From: a virus
Length of the DNA: 32,632 bases
Strand: one strand, 5' to 3'
IMG/VR virus record: IMGVR_UViG_3300037883_000321
Coordinates: 1-32,632 of that record
Shown one piece after another: positions 6,825 through 14,464 of this stretch (its first letter is position 1; every line of letters begins with the position of its first letter). A model generated the notes under the pieces. It ran no database searches and was not told the DNA's origin. It saw only the letters and a list, made by a program, of their open reading frames with translations. The translations under genes were made by a program, and so were the position numbers.

Positions 6825-7337
6825 ATGCTGCGAAGTAAAAAACGTTGTCAGTTAGCCATGCTTGGGTTAACCATGTTCATATTAGGCTGCGGTCAACAGC
6901 AGACCGATCCTCCGCCCAATACTCATTTCGTTGTGGGTGAAATTAGAGGCGATACTTTGGGTATGAGGTTTAAACAATATCTGAAGAAATATCCTCAGTG
7001 TGCCTATTCTTCTGACTTGTGCATAGATCAAGACAGCTATGGCGGAATGAACGCACGGAAGAGCACAATGTTTTTTCAGGATCATCTGTTTTTTATCGAG
7101 TACACGATCAAATTGTCTGGAGAAAAAGAGGACTTCCTGCCTGACCTTAAACAGAAGTATGGCCAGCCGCAGAGGATCGGGAAATACACCTGGCAATGGA
7201 GCAACGGTAAAGAGACCATTGACTATACGGGCAACGAGCAATTTATAACCATCAAGTTTTATCAGGATGATTTGTTCAGCGCATGGAGCGCAGACTTTGA
7301 TCGACAAAAGGCCGCTAAGAGAAAATCAGACATGTAA
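6825..7337 (+). CDS. putative lipoprotein, probable lysogenic-conversion gene
   Basis: The start is ATG 6825, five bases after a GGAGG site; the frame extends a little further upstream through a TTG, which is less likely. The N-terminus is a lipoprotein signal: basic residues (RSKKRC), a hydrophobic core (LAMLGLTMF) and the lipobox I-L-G-C at about residues 21-24, followed by a Gln/Pro-rich spacer. The mature part of about 145 residues has two close cysteines (YPQCAYSSDLC) likely to form a disulfide, and a repeated aromatic beta pattern (FFQDHLFFIEYTIKL, YTWQWSNG, FITIKFYQDDLF). I do not know the fold. It follows the repressor by 27 bases on the same strand, so it is likely expressed in the lysogen. 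Surface lipoproteins in this position can block superinfection; that is inference. Confidence 0.8.
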   Translation: MLRSKKRCQLAMLGLTMFILGCGQQQTDPPPNTHFVVGEIRGDTLGMRFKQYLKKYPQCAYSSDLCIDQDSYGGMNARKSTMFFQDHLFFIEYTIKLSGEKEDFLPDLKQKYGQPQRIGKYTWQWSNGKETIDYTGNEQFITIKFYQDDLFSAWSADFDRQKAAKRKSDM

Positions 7338-7375
7338 AAAAGCCCTTTTCCGGCAGCAGCAATCTCCCCTTCCTG

Positions 7376-7404
7376 TTGAATCTTTCCAATGATTTGCGTA
7401 TGCT
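7376..7404 (+). promoter_or_regulatory. weak candidate late promoter
   Basis: The 271-base gap between the lipoprotein gene and the endolysin gene should hold the late promoter. TTGAAT (7376-7381) and TATGCT (7399-7404) are 17 bases apart and each match the sigma-70 consensus at four of six positions. Mu-like late promoters often depend on a phage activator and lack a good -35 box, so this is only a weak candidate. Apart from the downstream hairpin I see no other structure in the gap. Confidence 0.22.
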
Positions 7405-7542
7405 GCGCCTGCCCCCTGTCCTCAGAAATTCGTCAAATTCAACAGATCCAACAGACTAAACAAGTCCGACAAGTCCGCCATCCAGCCCCACAAACGGGCA
7501 ACTCTCGGCTATTGTCCTCCTAGGCAAGTCTTCTCCTCACGC

Positions 7543-7582
7543 AAAAAAGCGGGCGCGGCTTCGGACCAGTCGCGTCCGCTTT
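7543..7582 (-). terminator. intrinsic terminator (leftward), upstream of the late operon
   Basis: A 12-base-pair stem pairs AAAGCGGGCGCG (7546-7557) with CGCGTCCGCTTT (7571-7582), with one G-U pair and a 13-base loop. On the minus strand it is followed by six U residues (A-run 7543-7548), a classic intrinsic terminator for transcription coming from the right. On the plus strand there is only a three-T tail, so stopping of repressor-lipoprotein transcripts would be weaker. It lies 26 bases before the endolysin gene and may insulate late and lysogeny blocks. Confidence 0.7.
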
Positions 7583-7608
7583 GAATATCCGGGAGAGAAA
7601 CAAAGCTT

Positions 7609-8058
7609 ATGGCGCAACTTACAAAACATTTTTCCGACCAGGAACTGCGGGTAAGTCTGGCCGAGGACCGGATCAAGGCAAATGCGGAGTATCTGTGCGA
7701 GAAGTTACTCGAACCGATCCGCGTCCGTTACGGACCTCTAGTGATCACGAGCGGCTATCGCCCTCCCGAGCATAACGCCGCAGTCGGTGGAGTCCACGAG
7801 TCGGAACACCAATTCGACGGCGACCACGCGGCCGCTGACTTCCAGGTTCCTAATGTTCCCTTGACGCTGATCTTCAATTGGATCCGGCTAGACAGCGGAC
7901 TTCCTTTCCGCCAGGTGATTCTCGAACACGATCACGAGACGCAGGCTCCGGCCTGTATTCACATCTCGACTCGATCGGGAGGGGACCTGGACAAGCATGA
8001 GGCCCTTATCGGGGCTACGCATGGCAAAGAGAGCTACATGAAAGTGGAGGCCAAGTGA
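7609..8058 (+). CDS. M15-family peptidase endolysin
   Basis: A 149-residue zinc peptidase of the M15 (D-Ala-D-Ala carboxypeptidase/L-alanyl-D-glutamate endopeptidase) group, a common phage endolysin that cleaves peptidoglycan cross-links. The motif S65-E-H67...A-A-D77 (SEHQFDGDHAAADF) gives the first metal ligands, E106 (VILEHD) fits the catalytic acid, and H118 (CIHIS) the last ligand. The substrate-loop signature SGYRPPEHNAAVGG is also typical. It has no signal peptide, so it needs the holin candidate downstream to reach the wall. It is the first late gene here and overlaps the next gene as TGATG. Confidence 0.92.
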   Translation: MAQLTKHFSDQELRVSLAEDRIKANAEYLCEKLLEPIRVRYGPLVITSGYRPPEHNAAVGGVHESEHQFDGDHAAADFQVPNVPLTLIFNWIRLDSGLPFRQVILEHDHETQAPACIHISTRSGGDLDKHEALIGATHGKESYMKVEAK

Positions 8059-8816
8059 TGGGTCTGCTCACGGTGTGGCTCAGTTCGAATGCCCGAAAGA
8101 TCGCGTTCGCGCTTGGCGCGATCGGTATGGTAGCAGCCTTCTATTTCTACCAGCTGCACAAGGCAAAAGAAGCCGGCAAAGAGGAAGGCAAGCAGCAGGT
8201 CGCGCAGCAAGTCAAGTCCGACTCCGAGAAAGAGTTGAGCCAGGATCGAAAGGATTATCTGGCCAAGCTGAACGAGTCGAACACGTTCCTAAAGCAGGCG
8301 CAGAACGATTTGAAGGCTTCCGAGGCGCGCGAGAAGGCGCTGCAGACGGTGATTGTAAATATCTCGCAGCAGAAGGCGGCTGCTGCCGACAAGCTGAGCA
8401 AGACGCCTGATTCAGGTCTGCACGCGATGAATGTGCAGGCGATGAACCTCCGCGATCCGGGCGACCAGGCGCCTGGATACCTGGCGATCGAGGAGCGGGC
8501 GATAGCCAAGTGCCTCACCGTGGACCGGCCGGCGTGCGAGGCCGATGACCAGGCGCGCAAGCAGGATGTGCGGGAGCTGCGGCAGCAGGTGGCCAACCTC
8601 GAAGGCCAGGTTAAAGAGTGGGACAAAAAATTTGACGACCTCGGGAAATATGCAGGCCAGGTTGAGACCGAGTACACGCGGATCTTCAACGTATTCCCGA
8701 ACAAAGGCAACCGGTTGGTTGCCCTGATAACGCTGGGACACAAGGGACGGCCGAAGAAATTGCCATTCCCGGATCCGAAGGATCTGCTCAACGGCAAGAA
8801 GGATGGCAAGCAATGA
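8058..8816 (+). CDS. spanin-like (Rz-type) membrane-anchored coiled-coil protein
   Basis: The start is ATG 8058, in the TGATG overlap with the endolysin stop. Residues about 13-31 form one N-terminal membrane helix (IAFALGAIGMVAAFYFYQL). A very charged region of about 180 residues follows with long coiled-coil segments (EEGKQQVAQQVKSDSEKELS and later VRELRQQVANLEGQVKEWDK). This architecture, next to the endolysin, fits an inner-membrane spanin that spans the periplasm to disrupt the outer membrane. At 252 residues it is longer than lambda Rz (153). No lipoprotein partner (Rz1) embedded in another frame was identified, so the spanin role is probable, not proven. Two cysteines (C153 and C160 approx.) may form a disulfide. 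Confidence 0.65.
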   Translation: MGLLTVWLSSNARKIAFALGAIGMVAAFYFYQLHKAKEAGKEEGKQQVAQQVKSDSEKELSQDRKDYLAKLNESNTFLKQAQNDLKASEAREKALQTVIVNISQQKAAAADKLSKTPDSGLHAMNVQAMNLRDPGDQAPGYLAIEERAIAKCLTVDRPACEADDQARKQDVRELRQQVANLEGQVKEWDKKFDDLGKYAGQVETEYTRIFNVFPNKGNRLVALITLGHKGRPKKLPFPDPKDLLNGKKDGKQ

Positions 8817-9097
8817 GCTTCGAGATATATGACGGACCGCCTAAGTTCGAGCCGAAGCCTTGCCTCATTTATGAGACCAGGCTGTTCGAATCTCACCGAA
8901 GCGAGTGGGTGAAATCGCACCTTGGAAGGTTCGTGGCCATCCAGGGCAATGAGTTCGTCGGATTCTTTCCGAGCTTCGAGGTTGCATTCAATGCGGGAGT
9001 CGAGAAATTCGGAGTGCGATACGCATTCCTGGTGAAAGAAATATTGCCGCAAGATCGGACGCATTTCATCGGCGGCGGATTGATGGAGATGAAGTGA
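8813..9097 (+). CDS. small DUF5678-like protein (94 aa)
   Basis: The gene starts in an ATGA overlap with the spanin-like gene and ends in TGATG with the next gene. The centre, GRFVAIQGNEFVGFFPSFEV followed by AFNAGVEKFGVRYAFLVKEIL, resembles the short DUF5678-type repeat (a strand pair plus helix carrying 'hpGkyVAi..deivg...s.eea...a...g'). I know no firm function for that family. Its place between spanin-like and holin-like genes is unusual, and it may be a moron carried within the lysis cassette. No membrane segment is seen. Confidence 0.7.
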   Translation: MSFEIYDGPPKFEPKPCLIYETRLFESHRSEWVKSHLGRFVAIQGNEFVGFFPSFEVAFNAGVEKFGVRYAFLVKEILPQDRTHFIGGGLMEMK

Positions 9098-9399
9098 TGC
9101 CGGACGAAACACAGGATGTGAAGACGCACGCTGATTGCACCGTAATGCCGGCAGACAGTGATGACGGCACTTCGTCTTCATCGAGTACGGACTGGTTTGT
9201 TCGTCGGGCGCGGCCCGGCTTCCTGTGGGCCATGTCGCTCGGCCTGATGCTCAACATTCTGCTGCCGCTTTTCCAGAGGTTCTGCGGCGGGCACATGGAG
9301 CCGCTGCACATCGATTCCGAGCTTTACTCGCTGATGAAGGTTTGCATCCTGGGCCTGGCCGGGATGCGGATGTGGGAAAAATTGAAGGACAAGGATTGA
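9097..9399 (+). CDS. holin-like membrane protein
   Basis: A 100-residue protein with a polar N-terminus of about 40 residues (Ser-run TSSSSST), then the motif WFVRRARPGFLWAM. Two hydrophobic helices follow (about 44-62, FLWAMSLGLMLNILLPLF, and about 80-95, SLMKVCILGLAGMRMW), then a charged tail ending KLKDKD. The V-R-R-x-R-P-x-x-x-W lead-in resembles the 3TM/GTA-type holin family. Together with the nearby endolysin this makes a holin the best call. The start is ATG 9097 in a TGATG overlap; a GTG one codon earlier is possible. Confidence 0.7.
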   Translation: MPDETQDVKTHADCTVMPADSDDGTSSSSSTDWFVRRARPGFLWAMSLGLMLNILLPLFQRFCGGHMEPLHIDSELYSLMKVCILGLAGMRMWEKLKDKD

Positions 9400-9506
9400 G
9401 AGATGGGGGATGGATTCAGCGAGCGATGTTGTGTTACGCGGCCATCGTTAACTTTTTTGTGTCGATCTTTAGGTTCATTTGTCGACGCAAGAAGCAAGTC
9501 AATTAG
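9396..9506 (+). CDS. possible membrane micropeptide
   Basis: In the 128 bases between the holin-like gene and the next, one frame encodes MLCYAAIVNFFVSIFRFICR plus a basic end RKKQVN from an ATG at 9426; an in-frame TTG at 9396 overlaps the holin stop. The peptide is one hydrophobic helix with a positive tail, as in small lysis regulators. Its start lacks a good ribosome-binding site, so coding status is doubtful. Confidence 0.25.
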   Translation: MRDGGWIQRAMLCYAAIVNFFVSIFRFICRRKKQVN

Positions 9507-9527
9507 TTGAAAAGGAGAATTCCCAAA

Positions 9528-9725
9528 ATGGGAGCTACAAACTTCGGAATTTATGTTCTCTGCGTGCTTATCGGCGTGGGCGTCGGCTTCTTTTGGAGAC
9601 AGCGGATCCTCAACGCCGCCTGTTTGGCGAGATTGGAAGCCCAAAAACTGCTGGCTGATGCCAAAACCGAATACGGAAAGATGAAGCAAGGATTGCTGCA
9701 CGACCTCGACCGGATTTTGGGCTGA
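9528..9725 (+). CDS. small membrane protein with coiled-coil tail (65 aa)
   Basis: The start is ATG 9528 (MGATNFGIYV), with an AAAGGAG site ten bases upstream. Residues about 6-23 form one membrane helix (FGIYVLCVLIGVGVGFFW), followed by an amphipathic helix (LARLEAQKLLADAKTEYGKM). The layout resembles short spanin or holin-accessory proteins, and it closes the lysis cassette. A second spanin component is one possibility, but it lacks a lipobox. Confidence 0.62.
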   Translation: MGATNFGIYVLCVLIGVGVGFFWRQRILNAACLARLEAQKLLADAKTEYGKMKQGLLHDLDRILG

Positions 9726-9757
9726 CCGGATTAAGGTTTTTTACTTAGCTAAAACGG

Positions 9758-9813
9758 CCAGGTACCCCGTGATACCACCCCCCCCTGCGTGACGGGTCAC
9801 GATCCAAACCTGG
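9758..9813. promoter_or_regulatory. nested inverted repeats between lysis and head genes
   Basis: This 150-base gap (9726-9875) holds a 14-base palindrome CGTGAC-GG-GTCACG (9788-9801) inside outer arms CCAGGT (9758-9763) and ACCTGG (9808-9813). A further CGTGA copy lies at 9768-9772 and an 8-base C-run at 9778-9785. The symmetry is that of an operator or activator site, or of an RNA hairpin, and the position before the packaging genes suits a late-promoter control element. No U-tract follows, so it does not look like a terminator. Confidence 0.4.
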
Positions 9814-9875
9814 CGCGATGTGTGGGGTGATTTTGGGTGCTATCTGACCGAAGCGAAATAGGCAGCGAGGAGTGC

Positions 9876-10307
9876 ATGAACCAAAAAGGTAACAGGCAAC
9901 CCGAATCAAGGCTTGACATGTGGTTCTCGAAATTGCTGCGCACACTGCTTTTGTGTTGCTCGGCGGGCGGAGGCGCCGCGTTCATCTACGCGCTTGTCGA
10001 AAAGGAGCCAAGGATGGTCCTTGAGACCCTGCAGAAGTTCGGGCCTGAGACTTTTTTGGGACTGATCGCGCTGCTGATGCTGGATCGGAGTATCAAAAAC
10101 GGAATTTCCATTTTGCGCGAGAGCACTCAGGCCCAGCAGCGACTCGCCGATGCTGTACAGGAGATCGCGCACAAAGACGATCGCGAGCGTGAAGAGCAGA
10201 GACGCCTGATGAATTACATCGGCGCTCAGCAGGAACGCATTCTGGATGTTTTCCAGCAACACATGGACAAGGAGAAGGAGACCAAAAGCAAAGGAGCAAG
10301 TGCATGA
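9876..10307 (+). CDS. membrane protein with C-terminal coiled coil (143 aa)
   Basis: The start is ATG 9876, just after a GAGGAG site. Two hydrophobic segments occur (about residues 17-37, LLRTLLLCCSAGGGAAFIYA, and about 54-67, ETFLGLIALLMLD), followed by a long charged helix (about 85-140) likely to form a coiled coil. It sits at the start of the packaging operon and overlaps the next gene as ATGA. Mu-like phages often have a small membrane protein here, and it could belong to the lysis system. I cannot assign a precise role. Confidence 0.68.
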   Translation: MNQKGNRQPESRLDMWFSKLLRTLLLCCSAGGGAAFIYALVEKEPRMVLETLQKFGPETFLGLIALLMLDRSIKNGISILRESTQAQQRLADAVQEIAHKDDREREEQRRLMNYIGAQQERILDVFQQHMDKEKETKSKGASA

Positions 10308-10621
10308 GTGTGCAGCGTGACGCGCAAGACAAAAGATGGCGTGGAGTGATTCTAGGGATCGTGCGCACAGGACATCAGAAACAGGAAAGCAGGCTCGATG
10401 ATCTCGGCCTTTGGGCGTTGCTGCAGGATCTCAGCTATCCAGTGAGCCAGAACGATGTTCGCACGCTCGTACAGGAGCTGGGTGAGCTTGGTTATCTGCG
10501 TTTCAATCAGATCACGAACGAAGCCACCAATGAAGTGCGCATTGACAAGATCGAGATCACTGCTCACGGGCTGCGCATTATGACCAGGATCGAGAAGGAT
10601 CCTTTGGTGCTAGTCGTCTAG
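10304..10621 (+). CDS. winged-helix protein (Mu gp26 / VpaChn25_0724-like)
   Basis: A 105-residue protein with the pattern DLGLWALLQDLSYPVSQNDV, then RTLVQELGELGYLRF, then a long strand pair and I-T-A-H-G-L-R. This is the layout of the winged-helix family found just before the small terminase in Mu-like prophages. In those phages it is small and of unclear role, possibly DNA binding during packaging. It overlaps the upstream gene as ATGA and its stop abuts the small terminase start, consistent with a packaging module. Confidence 0.72.
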   Translation: MSVQRDAQDKRWRGVILGIVRTGHQKQESRLDDLGLWALLQDLSYPVSQNDVRTLVQELGELGYLRFNQITNEATNEVRIDKIEITAHGLRIMTRIEKDPLVLVV

Positions 10622-11329
10622 ATGCCGCAAAAGCCCAAAACGGGAGAGAAGCGCAAAACCAGGCAACCGCTCAAGATCGACAAGTTGCCTGTAGAAATGC
10701 GCGATGCCATTCAGCAGCTGCGAGCTGAAGGAAAGACCTGGCAGGAGATCGAAGAGGCATCGGTATCGTTCAAAGGGTGGGACAAGCTGTCGTTGCCAGT
10801 GCTTGAGCTTTTCCCGGACATGAAGATCCCGCGCTCCTCGCTGCATCGCTGGTACGACTTGCGCGTCGAGCAAGCGGCAAAAGAAGTGCTGGCCGATACG
10901 GAGCGTGCACGGCAGTTCGCCAATGTTTTCGCCGGCCGGGGCTTCGATCAGCTACCGGAGGCCATTCTCAATGCGATGCGCGACCAGATCTTCACTCTGC
11001 TCAAGACGACGGAGCGAGCCGAGAAGCTAAAAGCCATAAAGCTGCTCGGCGATTTGGGATGGCTGGTCTCCGATGTGAAGCGCACCAAGTTCAAGGAAGA
11101 AAAGCTAGGTCTCGAGAAGGAAAAGATTGAGACCGAGCGCAAGCGACTGGAGGAAGGAGCCGGGGATCCGCGCGAGATTTATCTGGAGGCTGCGCAGGAT
11201 GTTCTCAAGAAGCTGCTCACGCGCGCAGGCGTGCGCGAAGTAATCGAGCCGATCAAGGAAGACCTGGTCACGGAATTTTCAAATGCCGCAGAATCGTTCG
11301 CTCAAAAAATCGAAGCGCGCGCGGATTGA
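10622..11329 (+). CDS. DUF3486 protein, Mu gp27-like small terminase subunit
   Basis: A 235-residue protein with the DUF3486 signatures: an early KIDKLPVEMRDAIQQLRAEG segment, a second HTH-like part with KIPRSSLHRWYDL, then a long helical region with charged coiled coil (about 160-190). In Mu-like phages this protein recognises phage DNA and loads the large terminase for headful packaging. It begins directly after the winged-helix gene and overlaps the large terminase by 47 bases, typical for a terS-terL pair. Confidence 0.88.
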   Translation: MPQKPKTGEKRKTRQPLKIDKLPVEMRDAIQQLRAEGKTWQEIEEASVSFKGWDKLSLPVLELFPDMKIPRSSLHRWYDLRVEQAAKEVLADTERARQFANVFAGRGFDQLPEAILNAMRDQIFTLLKTTERAEKLKAIKLLGDLGWLVSDVKRTKFKEEKLGLEKEKIETERKRLEEGAGDPREIYLEAAQDVLKKLLTRAGVREVIEPIKEDLVTEFSNAAESFAQKIEARAD

Positions 11330-12935
11330 GGATAATCGCGCCAGGCTGCGCGAGATATTCCAGTCGCCGGTATCTGATGACGGAAACGTCAAAGGGTTCC
11401 AGCCGAAGACCGTGCTGGAGGCGGCGTTTGACCTTGCGAATGATATTGAGGGTTTTGTCCGCAAGTATCTCCCTCACTACATGATCGACCAGGAGACCGG
11501 ACGCGAGATCGAGCCGGCCGAGTTCCACAAGGAAATTTACCGCCTGGCGCTAACGACGAAGCGGGCGGCCGTGGCAGCTCCACGCGAGCACGCGAAGTCT
11601 ACGGTGATCTCGCTGTTCTTCGTTCTTTATTGCGTCTGCTACAAGCTGCGCAGATTCATTGTGCTGATCAGCAATACCGAGCCGCAGGCCATCCTGCTGT
11701 TGAGCGCGATGAAGATCGAGATCGAGACCAACGATGCTCTGATCGATGACTTCGGCTCGCTGGTCAACGATGTGAAGTGGGGAGAGAAGGACATTGTCAC
11801 GGTCACCGGCATTCGAGTGGTTGCCCGCGGAGCCGGGCAGTCATTGCGTGGACTGCGGCAACGCCAGTTCCGGCCCGATCTCGTGATCTGCGATGACCTG
11901 GAAGACGACGAGAGTGTCGAGAACCCGGAGTCTCGCGCCAAGCTGAAGCGCTGGTTCAAGAACGTTGTGCTGAATCTGGGAAAGACGTGCCAGGTATTCG
12001 TACTCGGCACCATCCTGCACTTTGATTCGCTGCTGGCGGAATTGTTGGACGAGGCGAAGTTCCTCAAGTTCATGAAGCGCAAGTTTGAAGCGGTGGACGA
12101 TGACTTTACTCCGGAGTCGGTACTGTGGCCTGGTATGTGGCCGCTCGAAGCGCTGAAGGACAAAGAGGCCGACATAGGCCCGACTGAATTCAATCAGGAG
12201 TATCGAAATCGGCCTGTCAACACGGACACGCAGAGCTTCAAGGAAGCGGACATTATCCGGCACGCGTATCGCCGTGAGCACATTGAAGACACGATCGTGC
12301 GTAAGATCACCGGAATCGATCCTGCGATCAGCAAGAAGGAAAAAGCGGATGACTTTGCCAGTGTCACCATTGCCATCGATGACGATGGATACATATATGT
12401 GACGCGCGCGGAAGACAGTAAGATGAGCTTCCCCGAGCAGTGGCGGTTCATTCTCAATCGCTACGACGAAGAGCATCCGGAAGCGATCGGGGTTGAAACC
12501 GTTGCCTACCAGAAAGCGTTGAAGGAGCACGTCGACGAGGAAAGCCGGAAATCGCAGCGCTACATTCCCCTGATCGAGATCCATGCCGATACGGACAAGT
12601 TCCGCCGCATTACCACCATGTCGCCGCTGGTAGAAAACGGAACCATTCGCTTCTGTCTGGACGGCACGCAAAAGAAGCTGATCTCTCAGCTGATATTCCT
12701 GGGAAAGATCAAAGACGATCTGGCCGATGCGCTTGAGATCGCGGTACGCCTGGCGCGCGTGAGCGGCTTCAAGCCGGCCATTGGAACTTTGCTACCGCCC
12801 AGAGAAGAGAATACGCCCAGAGGATTGCGCGGCCGAGTAGCTCAGCAGATTACGGGCACGGAACAAGAGCAGCCGATGATGGATCGTAATCAGCGGTCGT
12901 CCATTTGGGACAAAGGAGGACGGCCATGGCGATGA
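11283..12935 (+). CDS. terminase large subunit (ATPase-nuclease)
   Basis: A 550-residue packaging motor. The ATPase domain has a Walker A-like P-loop A99-P-R-E-H-A-K-S-T107, Walker B DLVICDDLEDDE (199-210) with acidic D204/D205, and a coupling motif VLGTILHFD (240-248). The C-terminal RNase H-like nuclease begins with D346 in ITGIDPAIS, with a second acidic site in GVETVAY and a last one in KDDLADALE. It moves phage DNA into the prohead and cuts it. The first ATG (11283) overlaps the small terminase by 47 bases and has only a weak ribosome-binding site, so translational coupling is likely. Confidence 0.93.
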   Translation: MPQNRSLKKSKRARIEDNRARLREIFQSPVSDDGNVKGFQPKTVLEAAFDLANDIEGFVRKYLPHYMIDQETGREIEPAEFHKEIYRLALTTKRAAVAAPREHAKSTVISLFFVLYCVCYKLRRFIVLISNTEPQAILLLSAMKIEIETNDALIDDFGSLVNDVKWGEKDIVTVTGIRVVARGAGQSLRGLRQRQFRPDLVICDDLEDDESVENPESRAKLKRWFKNVVLNLGKTCQVFVLGTILHFDSLLAELLDEAKFLKFMKRKFEAVDDDFTPESVLWPGMWPLEALKDKEADIGPTEFNQEYRNRPVNTDTQSFKEADIIRHAYRREHIEDTIVRKITGIDPAISKKEKADDFASVTIAIDDDGYIYVTRAEDSKMSFPEQWRFILNRYDEEHPEAIGVETVAYQKALKEHVDEESRKSQRYIPLIEIHADTDKFRRITTMSPLVENGTIRFCLDGTQKKLISQLIFLGKIKDDLADALEIAVRLARVSGFKPAIGTLLPPREENTPRGLRGRVAQQITGTEQEQPMMDRNQRSSIWDKGGRPWR

Positions 12936-14464
12936 CGCTTCTTGATCTCTCCGAAGCCAAAGCCCAAGTGTCTCTGGACAAGCAGGCTGCAACCGAAGCT
13001 GCTGCGCGAGATAAAGAGGCTTTGGTCAAGCAGGCGCAGACTCCGTTTCTGTATGGCCTGACGGCCGATGACAGCGAAGACGCAAAGTTCCGCCGCATTA
13101 CGGCTCCCAATACTCTGCGCGACCTGAATCCTCTTATGCACGAGAGGATGCAGGCTGTTTGTTTCTTTCTGGCGGCGACGACTCCATTCGGCAAGCGGAT
13201 CGTCGAGATCATCAGCTCCTATGTAGTTGGAGAGGGATTCAAGGCATCGGCAGCAGATGCCGAGGTGCAGGACGTGATCAGCCGTTTCTGGGACGACGAG
13301 ATCAACAGCATCGAATCGAACCTGGAGAAATGGTGTGAGGAAGAAACGAAGTTTGGCGAGCTTTGCATTCCTGTGGCCGTCAATGATGTGGATGGCTTTG
13401 TCCGGTTGGGATATGTGGATCCGCAGCGCATCGAGGCGGTCGAATACGGCAAGATGCAGACCGTAAGCGGCTCAGAAGACATCCTGTTTCCGGTGGCTGT
13501 GCGCCTGCGCAGGACAACGACGGAGCCGGAAGGACGGAAGCTCGCGATCATCCGCATGGATGAAGACGTCAACTCTTCGACCTACGGGCAACTTGTCGGA
13601 GATTGCTTCTATTTCTCGATCAATCAGCCCAAAGGCGGAAGCCGCGGAGTCTCGGAGTTATTTTCGCTCGCCGACTGGATCGATGTCTTCGACCAGATGA
13701 TCTTCGACTTCGCCGACAAGGTCCGGTACCTGAATTCATTCGTCTGGCATTACACGCTGGAAGGCGCAGACGACAAGAGGATCACCGAGTTTTTGAAAAA
13801 GGTAACGCAGAATCCTCCGCGCCAGGGCGGGGTTCAAGCGACCAACTCGACCGTGAAGATGGAAGCTGTCACTCCGGACCTTAAAGGCGCGGACATGGCC
13901 GCATCGGCGAACCTGGTGAAGCTGTATGGATTAGGCGGCGCCGGATTGCCGGCGTGGTTCTTCGCGGATCCCGTCGACGCCAACCGTTCGACTGCGGACG
14001 AGATGACAGGACCAACTGGCAAGAAGCTCACGAGCCGCCAGAACGACCTCAAGCGCAATCTTCGCAAGATTCTGAGGTTTGTTATCCAGCAGGCGATCTA
14101 TCACGGCGTGCTTTCCCAAACTGTCGATCAAACCATATCGATCGAAGCGCCCGATTTGCTGATCAAGGACCTGCAAAAGGCGGCGCTGACTCTGGGCGCA
14201 GTGACGGGCGCCCTGCAGCTTGGAGTCGAAAGCGGCTGGATCCAAAACGAGACGGCGGCTCGTGGCTTCTACATCGTCTTGAGTCAGATCGGGGTTGATC
14301 TCGATTCGAAAGATGAATTTGAGAAGGCGCAAAAGGAAAAAAGCGATCGCGACGTGCAGAACCAAAACAATCTGCTGCCGCAGAGCAATCTTGCCGATGC
14401 GCTGAACAAGCTCACCCAGGGCGGGAACGAAAACCAAGGCAAGACGGAGGCTCAAGTCCAATGA
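12926..14464 (+). CDS. portal protein
   Basis: The start is ATG 12926 (MAMTLLDLSE), six bases after AAAGGAGG, overlapping the terminase by 10 bases; an earlier ATG at 12905 lacks such a site. The 512-residue product has portal-like features: FGKRIVEIISSYVVGEGF near the start, a wing domain (EEETKFGELCIPVAV...VDPQRIEAVEY), and a helical stem with GLGGAGLPAWFFADPVDANR and KLTSRQNDLKRNLRKILRFV. The C-terminus is Gln/Asn-rich and probably disordered. It forms the dodecameric DNA gate and follows the terminase in the usual order. Confidence 0.85.
   Translation: MAMTLLDLSEAKAQVSLDKQAATEAAARDKEALVKQAQTPFLYGLTADDSEDAKFRRITAPNTLRDLNPLMHERMQAVCFFLAATTPFGKRIVEIISSYVVGEGFKASAADAEVQDVISRFWDDEINSIESNLEKWCEEETKFGELCIPVAVNDVDGFVRLGYVDPQRIEAVEYGKMQTVSGSEDILFPVAVRLRRTTTEPEGRKLAIIRMDEDVNSSTYGQLVGDCFYFSINQPKGGSRGVSELFSLADWIDVFDQMIFDFADKVRYLNSFVWHYTLEGADDKRITEFLKKVTQNPPRQGGVQATNSTVKMEAVTPDLKGADMAASANLVKLYGLGGAGLPAWFFADPVDANRSTADEMTGPTGKKLTSRQNDLKRNLRKILRFVIQQAIYHGVLSQTVDQTISIEAPDLLIKDLQKAALTLGAVTGALQLGVESGWIQNETAARGFYIVLSQIGVDLDSKDEFEKAQKEKSDRDVQNQNNLLPQSNLADALNKLTQGGNENQGKTEAQVQ

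Noticed and set aside
8255-9181. Long minus-strand open frame of 308 codons opposite the spanin-like gene and its neighbours
   Set aside because: It lies wholly antisense to well-packed plus-strand genes with ribosome-binding sites and stop/start overlaps. Its product is Ser/Arg/Cys-rich with no domain, typical of an antisense shadow.
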